Positions 17,514 to 23,453 of a stretch of 23,453 nt of DNA are shown piece by piece. The DNA is taken from the NCBI RefSeq assembly GCF_000372725.1, contig NW_005200552.1, positions 93,569 to 117,021 of the forward strand, in the 5' to 3' direction. The notes under the pieces are model-generated. The model searched no databases, was not told where the DNA came from, and saw only the letters and a program-made list of their open reading frames with translations. The first letter of the stretch is position 1, and every line of letters begins with the position of its first letter. The translations under genes were made by a program, and so were the position numbers. Source of the stretch: Emiliania huxleyi CCMP1516. Its lineage: Eukaryota > Haptophyta > Isochrysidales > Noelaerhabdaceae.

Positions 17514-17679
17514 AGGTGGAGAGACTGGCCTTCCTGGTCAAGCAGGACATGCCCCTGCTAGCATGCCAAGCAAGGGCTCGCGGGTCGAGGTTGTTTTTGC
17601 GCCACACCACCCTGCCACCGCTGCCACCGAAGGCAAACGTTTGCCAAGCGCGGGGCGTGAACATAACGACTTTACTGCG
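17514..17679. other. Short spacer between OTU gene and next ORF
   Basis: This spacer of 166 bp lies between two same-strand genes. No promoter motif is clearly visible. A polyadenylation signal is not obvious either. Confidence 0.4.
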
Positions 17680-18118
17680 ATGGCAGACACGGCCGAGCAG
17701 ACGAGGGTGGCGCTGCCGTGGCAGCGGGGAGATGCGAGGGGCACGCTCAACCTGCCGGCGGCGACCAAGGTGGAGGACCTCAAGCTGTGCCTCAGCGCGA
17801 GCGACTGCGCCGCGGTGATGTTTGACACGGTCATCATCGAGGTGAGGAAGGGCGGCTCTGTCCTCAAGCGCAAGCTCGACACGCAGGAGCAGGACGCGGT
17901 TGTCGACCCGTCGTGGACGCATCCTCTCCAAGCCGCCCGCCGAGGAGCCTCCGCCGGAGCCTCTCACGGAGGTGCGCGTCTACACCCACCAGCGCGCCGA
18001 GGAGCTCGACCACGTCCCGCTCCGCCCGGATTTCACTGTGCTGGTCCTCCTTTCGAGGGAATCGGTGCTGTGCCTGTGCTCAGTCGGGAGATCTTGCTCT
18101 GGAGGGCTGCATATCTAG
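17680..18118 (+). CDS. Unidentified soluble protein, one frameshift
   Basis: I do not recognise the family. From the ATG at 17680 the frame encodes MADTAEQTRVALPWQRGDAR and an alternating hydrophobic pattern (VEDLKLCLSASDC, MFDTVIIEVRKG, VLKRKLDTQEQDAVVD). Protein-like sequence then continues in another frame (SKPPAEEPPPEPLTEVRVYT, AEELDHVPLRPDFTVLVLL) to the TAG at 18116. The frame change falls near 17905-17925, where any GT-AG or GC-AG intron would be under ~35 nt, so a one-base indel is more likely than splicing. The strand-turn pattern could be a small alpha/beta or ubiquitin-like fold, but this is speculation. Confidence 0.4.
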
Positions 18119-18243
18119 CCTCACTGGGAGCCTGCCTTTGGGTCATGAGGGCAGGGGCCAGGCATCTCCTGTGGTGCATTCTTGGCAGCCAAGGAGCAAA
18201 GCACGCGGCCCTGGCCAGCTGTGGTGTGGCTGGGAAGCCGTGC

Positions 18244-18512
18244 TAAAGTTGCGTGCCCGCACTAAAGATGCGGGACCCACACTAAATGTACTGCAGCTGC
18301 CCGCACCTAAAGTGAACTAAATGTGGCGCTAAATTGGAGATAAAACACACTAAATATGCGCTAAATATGCGCTAAATATGTGCTAAATATGTGCTAAATA
18401 TGTACTAAATTTGCGCTAAATTTGCGCTAAAGTCGCACTTACACACGCACTCGAACATACACTAAATAGCGCACTAAACTATCACTAAAGTTCATTCGCA
18501 CGCACTAAATTT
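18244..18512. repeat. AT-richer 11-bp minisatellite (CTAAA repeats)
   Basis: The core at about 18347-18435 has tandem 11-bp units of the type GCGCTAAATAT, with later units changing to GTGCTAAATAT and GCGCTAAATTT. Degenerate CTAAA-containing units extend to both sides. It is the most AT-rich island in this GC-rich window and lies immediately left of repeat copy 2. Confidence 0.85.
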
Positions 18513-18550
18513 AGACCCAGGCGCCCTCCCCAAACGCTGACTAAAAGGTT

Positions 18551-19414
18551 ATTTGTGTGCCCGCCTTGCGTTTGTTTCATAACATCGAAGGCTGCTAGCT
18601 CAAAAAAATACAACAAAGCTCCCTCGCACGATCCTGGGCACGGGACTGGCGCGCACTGGCACTAAAAGAAAGGGGAAAAGGCAAGAAGCGCGGCCGCTGC
18701 GAAGAGACTCCCCGCCTAATCTCCATCCATCTTGATTGCTGTATATAGCCCGCAGAAGCTCCGAGGCTTCTCGGAGGGCACAGGGGACGTGGCCCTGTTC
18801 GGGCAATGTATCTGGCCCTGGATGTGAGGTAATGACTACACTCCAAGTGCTCCAAGTATCTGGGGTGTGTCGCACCGGCGGCGCAGCTCCCACCACCGTG
18901 GTTGCGCTGAAGTACGTCCTGCCCGGACCGCGAACGAACGTCGCGGGAGCGACCGTTCGAGAAGTGGTAGAACTTCCACCCCCACAAACGAGAACCCTGC
19001 ACAAAGATCGCATGGGCGGGGACCCGCTCCCTTTTACCCATCTCCCAGTAGAGGCGGAGGTCCCTGTTTTATTTATTAGGGCGCCGTGAAAAAAAATGAG
19101 CGTGACACCTGCATGTGACGTGCGCGCGCATTGCTCGCCTCGTCGCCCCTAGGCAGCAGCCTGGCGATGAAGGTGTTTTGTGTACAACTGGACGTGCATC
19201 GATGGCAACCAGAAGCGAGGCTGACACGTCCTATGCGCCGAGACAGTGCGAGGCGGTAAAGGGAGAGAGGAGGGAGCACTACCGGGCGATGAGGAGAGGC
19301 GCGGCGGACGTGCTCAAAGCGCTACGTTGGACGCCGCCGAAGTCAAGGAGGCGGACACTCGCCCACACCGCAGAGTGTGCGAAGCCCAGGCGCTCGCTGT
19401 ACGCGCCATTGCTG
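18551..19414 (+). mobile_element. Repeat copy 2 (longer copy)
   Basis: This is the full-length counterpart of repeat copy 1, collinear over 18551-19303 and matching the inverted fragment of copy 1 over 19340-19414. It contains the dispersed motif at 18814-18857, a hairpin-forming segment near 18930-18960 (GTCGCGGGAGCGAC core), and TTTTATTTATTAGGGCGCC near 19066. The element probably continues rightward into the coiled-coil/SET-like region, so the shared part may be its 5' leader. Class of element is unknown; I see no reverse transcriptase or transposase. Confidence 0.75.
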
Positions 19415-20761
19415 GGGCGACGAAGAGGTGCGCAGGGAGAAGGGAGAGCGACGAGGAATGGGAGGCGATGGAGCAACTGCTCGCTGGAAGACTGCCCGAG
19501 CCGAGTGTGATGGACCAGGACCCGCCAGAAGACATCATGAGGGAGTATGACACACGGGTGGTGACTTCACTCAAGGCACTGCAGCAGACGGCGGCGTCAA
19601 TAATCAAAGTACGGGAAGGGGGAAGAGGAAGGGACTTGAGGCGGAGAGGAAGGAACGAGTGGCCGCGGAAACAGAACGCCTGAAAGAGGGACAGAAGGAA
19701 AGAAAGGAGAGGATACGAGAAATGGAGTGGGCGGCGAATGCGTGTATTTGCTGGCGACGGAGGCGACATCGACTAACGTGAGGCCGAGGAGAAGGAAAGG
19801 GAGGAGGCAGAGAGACGCCTCGAAGCGGGGAGAGGCAGAACGCGACAAGAGCGATGGGGATGACACTCAAAACGACCCACTGCGAGCTCGAAGGCGAAGG
19901 CCGGCGCAGGAAGCGCGGTGACAGGAGCGACGATGTGGCGAGCGCCGGAGGGAAGCGACGACAGCGAGGGGACGAGGACGACGAGCAGAGAGGAGAACAG
20001 ACGGCGAGCGGCGCACGCGAGGGCGACCACGGAGGAGAAAACAGACGGGACGAGGGGAAGGAAACGCGGCCCGCAAGGACGCGGAGGCAGACGGCAAGAT
20101 ACGTCGCCGGACCAGCGACAGGAAGCGCAGGAAAACAAAAAGAACAAGACCAGGAGCATGGAGACGCGAGGGAAGGCGCGAGGCGCTCCGCCGACAAGCA
20201 GCAGAGGCGGCGGCGAAAGTAACGACGGCCATGCTAACGACGGGCGGCACGGACGGTGGTAGGGGCGAAGGTAGGCCTCTCTAGCATAGCGGAAGGGGAA
20301 CTAGGCCTACTGGCGACGAGGAGGCTGGAAAAATTCGAGAGGTTAGCATCTACACTGGGGAGATCTTCCGGACAGGAACGGCGCAGCCACCAGAGACAGT
20401 ACCAGACGAACTGTCACGACACACGGCAGCAGGGGGGACGCAGCTGGATGGAAGTGACGATGAGAGCGAGGACGACTTTGACAGCGTCGCGGCGCGCCTG
20501 GGAGAAATTAACTTCGACTGGCCAGCAGCATCGAACGAGCCGAAGCAAGGCACGCGGGCGACGGGGGCGACGCACTTCGTTCGCTACGAGGAGATACAAC
20601 TAGGCAAGGCAGCTGCGCAAGTGATGGTCCTGTTTGCAGAGAAAGGAGTCAAGGAAGGCAAAGAAATCACATGGTCATATGGGGACTCATACAGGAGCCA
20701 CCGCAAGGCGCTAGGATACAGGGCGGGGACGAACGAGGGCGAATCCGTCCGAACGCAATAA
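19202..20761 (+). pseudogene. Decayed or multi-exon coiled-coil protein with SET-domain-like C-terminus, on a repeat
   Basis: Protein-like segments occur in successive frames. From the ATG at 19202 there is a basic helical start (GERREHYRAMRRGAADVLKA). From ~19320 another frame has DEEWEAMEQLLAGRLPEP and YDTRVVTSLKALQQTAASII. From ~19635 a charged coiled coil follows (ERKERVAAETERLKEGQKER), then EKEREEAERRLEAG near 19790. After a disordered, charged stretch, a frame open from 20285 to the TAA at 20759 encodes an acidic region, THFVRYEEIQL and VLFAEKGVKEGKEITWSYGD. The last resembles the C-terminal end of SET domains (GEELTWDYGDSY). The N-H-S part of the SET active site is not visible, so catalysis is doubtful. 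Frame changes could be introns or decay. The first ~100 bases of this region also exist in repeat copy 1. Confidence 0.4.
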
Positions 20762-22039
20762 CACCGTGCGCGCGAGAATGGCCTCGCCGGGTGGTGCGGC
20801 CGCAGCAGCTATGGCAGCAACCGCAACAGAGGCAGCATGTGTGTATGTAGGCATCAGCGGTGCAGAAGCAGGCAGCGGCAGCTGTTCACAGCCTTGTTAT
20901 TGAGAAGGAAATACGTCCTATGGCGCTGTGCGCTGGTCTATGAGAGGTTGAGGTGCGAGCCCTGGAGGCCCTGGGGATGGGGTGAGACTACCCGCGGGCC
21001 TAGAAGGCCCTCGCGCGGGGGGGGGTGGGGAGAGAGAGAATTCTTGATACGAAACCACGACGACACACACCAGTCGACTCGCATCGGTTGCCTCCATGAA
21101 CGGCGGAGCTATTCTCGCGCCCACACCACACCTGGCTCCAACGTGGACACGCCCATAGCTGGGGACACTACTAGGTCACGCATGGCATCACAGAAGTTTT
21201 ATCTCTGGGCCCCGAAAGGCATCTCTAGCAGTGTCGTTACACATGCCCCCTCCCCTCCTGGGCGCATGCGCCTCACGTCTCGCCAGAGCATAAGCCCTTG
21301 GCGTGTGGCGAGACGAGTTTTTCGCCATCTCAGCGAGCAGCAACCCGCCCGCCGCAAACAGCCGGAGGCCTCGCCGCGGCACTGGCTGCGCCGCGGTCCC
21401 GCACCCGTCGACGCAGCTCCCCCCGCGGAAGACCGCGCGTAGCAACGTCTTGACGATCGAGATGAGCGTGCCTGAAGCTCGCCCACCTACTGCCCCTGAG
21501 AGTTGGTTATGAGTGGGCTCGGCTCCCCCCCTTGGGATCGAAGCTTCCACGACCTCACACCCAACATTCCAGGCGGGATCAGAAGGGGACTCCACACCGG
21601 ACACCGCCCGGGCACAGCCCCCCTACCCGTCGGATCGCACAGGGCCCCCTCGGAGCAGCCCACACACAATCACGCATCGGCAGATTGAGTGCCTGAGTCA
21701 GGCAGACAGCACAGACAAGAGGAGAGAGAGGAGAGAGAGAGAGAGAGAGAGGAGAGAGGAGAGGGTGAGGGTGTGAACACACGTGAGGAGTGGGGGAGGG
21801 TGTCTGTGGTGGGCTGTAGTCCTACTACGTGGTTACAACCACGCGCCCCTCAGGAGCTTAAGGTAGAGCTGAGCGTCCAAGACGCCTCGGTGCCTCCCAC
21901 CGGCGTGAGACCATCCGGATCTTTCCACCGCGCCCTCCGGGCTGAGTGGTCCCCGCGATGGCCCACGGTCCTCCGTCGCCTGGTTGAACCCCCTGCCTCC
22001 CGGTTGACCCCCCGGTCCCCGTACACGACCATGAAATAA
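20762..22039. other. Stretch without a recognised gene
   Basis: Open frames here (for example 20837-21442 on the plus strand) are Arg/Pro-rich and carry no domain. A short frame from the ATG at 20778 is Ala-rich and only 42 codons. A GA-rich microsatellite occupies 21719-21770. Nothing else is supported. Confidence 0.45.
21719..21770. repeat. (GA)n microsatellite
   Basis: This is an imperfect purine tract of GA and GGA repeats on the plus strand. It is complementary in composition to the CT tract at 22584-22611. Confidence 0.85.
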
Positions 22040-22561
22040 ACTCAAAGTCCACCACAGCCACCAGCCTCCACCTCCACCCGCGAGCCGCCACCGCTGCCGC
22101 CCGCGACGCCGCCCGCCGCGTCAGATAGCCGCGACGCGCGCATCGAGTCGCGTCGGAGAGCCGCGCCGCACCAGCAGCAGTACCTGCACCACCAGCAGCA
22201 GCAGCAGCACCACCACCACCACCCGAGAGAGAAGCGCACCTGCCCGACGCCGCCCGCCGCGTCAGACGCTCGCGACGCGCGCGTCGAGCCCAGTCGCACA
22301 GCCGCGCCGCGCCAGCAGCAGCATCGGCACCAGCAGCAGCAGCACCACCACCACCACCAGCAACAGAGACAGGCAGTGCAGGCGCAGAGGCGCTCGCAGA
22401 GCGGCGCTCAGCGCCGCGCACGCCACGCCGCGGACCGTCGGACGAGCGCACCGTACGTCGGCGGCGAGCCGCGTCGCCAGCCGTCTCGCGAGAGAGCGGC
22501 GCCGCCGCGTGCGCGCAGCAGCCGCCGCGGCAGAGGCGAGCCGCGGCGACGTCCGCACTAA
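22040..22561 (+). other. Open frame, Gln/His-rich with in-frame 47-codon duplication; possible 3' exon
   Basis: The plus frame is open from after TAA at 22037 to TAA at 22559 but has no ATG. It contains two tandem 141-bp units starting at 22105 and 22246. Each encodes TPPAASD-x-RDAR-x-E, then AAP, a Gln run and a His run. The unit length is a multiple of three, and the differences between units keep the frame and partly conserve residue type, which favours coding on this strand. The C-terminal part is Arg-rich. It could be the last exon of a gene further left, or non-coding upstream DNA of the TIMELESS gene. The antisense frame is also open but is Arg/Ala junk. Confidence 0.35.
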
Positions 22562-22579
22562 CGGATAACGGCCATTGGC

Positions 22580-22583
<4 letters not shown>

Positions 22584-22611
<28 letters not shown>
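22584..22611. promoter_or_regulatory. (CT)n pyrimidine tract upstream of the TIMELESS start
   Basis: Twenty-eight bases of alternating C and T on the coding strand end about 110 bp upstream of the ATG at 22724. CT/GA tracts are common promoter-proximal elements in eukaryotes. A regulatory role here is only inferred from position. Confidence 0.45.
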
Positions 22612-22612
<1 letters not shown>

Positions 22613-22723
22613 GGGGGTGGGACATCAGGCGGCGGGACATTCACACCCCGAGCTTTGGCGCCAGTTCGCTTCGCGGTTGGGCGTCGGCGCGCGCTGCTTC
22701 CCCACCGCTGCGCCACCCCCCCG

Positions 22724-23453
22724 ATGAGCACGACGGGCCTCGACCCCGCGGACGAGGAGGAGCTCCTCCTCATCATCTCCGGCCTCGGCCTCGCCAACGG
22801 CGGCGACGGGGGCGATGAGTACATGATCGGCGCCGAGGCGAGCGAGTGCCTGAGCGACATGCAGCGATACCTGCGGCGCGACGACCCGCACGTGATGGCG
22901 TGCCACCGCGCGCTGGGCCAGTGGCGCGTGCTGCAGACCCACCTCCTCCCCATCCTGCGCGCCAACGGCACCGACCCGCAGCTCGTCTTTTCGGCGCTCA
23001 AGGTCGTCGTCAAGCTGACGATGAAGCCGGAGCAGCTCGGCATCCGGATGGAGGACATGCTGAAGGAGCGCAAGTCGCCGGACCCGATCGTCGGCGCCCA
23101 CCTCGACGAGCTCAAGACCTACCACCGCGCGTACACAAAGGCATTCGCCGACGACGCGGCGAACCTGCGCGCGCTGGTCGCACTCATCGCCCGCCCGCTC
23201 GCCACTGAGGAGGAGGAGAGGCCCGAGGAGGACCAGATGATCATCGAGCTCGTCGTCGCCCTCCTCGTCAACCTGCTCCACACCCGCGCGCCCGACGCGC
23301 CTCCGCCTCCCCCGGGCGCCGCGCAGGCGGCCGCTGCGGCGGACGTCGAGACTCTCCGGCGCCTGCTCACCACTCTCGAGGCGGAGCACGGGCTCGAGCT
23401 GGTCGTGTACATGCTGCAGCAGATTGACGAGTCCGAGGCCTTCCGCGCCTGGA
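22724..23453 (+). CDS. TIMELESS/Tof1/Swi1 family replication-fork protein, 5' part (runs off the window)
   Basis: Component of the fork protection complex: with its TIPIN/Csm3 partner it travels with the CMG helicase and supports fork pausing and checkpoint signalling. The frame from the ATG at 22724 is continuous for 243 codons to the window edge, with no intron. After a short acidic N-terminus (~1-34) the TIMELESS N-terminal helical repeat domain starts. Family hallmarks visible are LSDMQRYLRRDDP, ALGQWRVLQTHLLPILR, LVFSALKVVVKLTMKPEQL, HLDELKTYHRAYTKAF, and ALIARPLA with QMIIELVVALLVNLL. An Ala/Pro insert (~192-206) precedes ETLRRLLTTLEAEHGLELVV. The ATG follows a pyrimidine-rich leader. 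The family assignment rests on the order and spacing of these motifs. Confidence 0.9.
   Translation, partial: MSTTGLDPADEEELLLIISGLGLANGGDGGDEYMIGAEASECLSDMQRYLRRDDPHVMACHRALGQWRVLQTHLLPILRANGTDPQLVFSALKVVVKLTMKPEQLGIRMEDMLKERKSPDPIVGAHLDELKTYHRAYTKAFADDAANLRALVALIARPLATEEEERPEEDQMIIELVVALLVNLLHTRAPDAPPPPPGAAQAAAAADVETLRRLLTTLEAEHGLELVVYMLQQIDESEAFRAW

Noticed and set aside
18244..18512. CTAAA repeats as an interstitial telomere
   Set aside because: The unit is 11 bp with variable flanks, not the CCCTAA or CCCTAAA 6-7-bp telomere unit.
21858..22640. Long minus-strand frame of about 260 codons
   Set aside because: It begins in the CT microsatellite (giving Arg-Glu repeats) and is low-complexity Ala/Arg; the plus frame shows the in-frame duplication instead.
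22625..23389. Minus-strand frame of 254 codons opposite TIMELESS
   Set aside because: It is the antisense shadow of the TIMELESS coding region, rich in Arg/Val/Leu with no family resemblance.

Overview
The window looks like nuclear DNA from a GC-rich, intron-bearing microbial eukaryote. The signs are multi-exon genes with short (63-273 nt) introns, eukaryote-only protein families (Ste20/MST kinase, OTU protease, chromodomain/SAP protein, TIMELESS), minisatellites and satellites. Compact genes, high GC and frequent GC-AG introns suggest a haptophyte-type alga. The mixture of GT, GC and GA donors with a G after the acceptor AG also matches what is reported for dinoflagellates, so the lineage is an inference and dinoflagellate relatives are not excluded.

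Layout. On the minus strand from left to right: a 12-exon MST/Ste20-type kinase (866-4136); a small multi-pass membrane protein (5624-6233); a single-pass tail-anchored protein (6968-7568); a 94-residue ankyrin-repeat protein (8131-9014); a fucosyltransferase-like glycosyltransferase (9209-10210); an intronless 636-residue chromatin protein with PARP-type zinc finger, chromodomain and SAP motif (10665-12575); and a NIPA-type magnesium transporter (13868-15177). On the plus strand: an OTU-family cysteine protease (16588-17513), an unidentified ORF (17680-18118), a decayed coiled-coil/SET-like gene carried by a repeat (19202-20761), a Gln/His-rich open frame (22040-22561), and the 5' part of a TIMELESS/Tof1 gene that runs off the right edge (22724-23453).

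Between about 12.6 and 20.8 kb the window is repeat-rich. It holds a MITE-like element with 27-bp inverted ends, two copies of a ~0.8-kb repeat (one ending in an inverted fragment that now supplies the C-terminus of the NIPA frame), a 178-bp satellite, a recurring CTCCAAGTGCTCCAAGT motif, and an AT-richer 11-bp minisatellite. No shared pathway links the genes; this is ordinary eukaryotic gene order, with no operons.

The most interesting signal is in the introns. Of 21 introns I could place, 13 begin with GC, 7 with GT and 1 with GA, and 19 of 21 acceptors read AG|G. In many of them the first bases of the intron are a near copy of the first bases of the downstream exon, including one perfect 9-bp duplication, and several introns are built from short tandem units shared between genes. 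That is what intron gain by insertion with target-site duplication (introner-like elements) would leave. A caution: three conserved ORFs within about 3 kb (NIPA, OTU and the ORF beside it) each need one frameshift, which may reflect assembly indels rather than decay.
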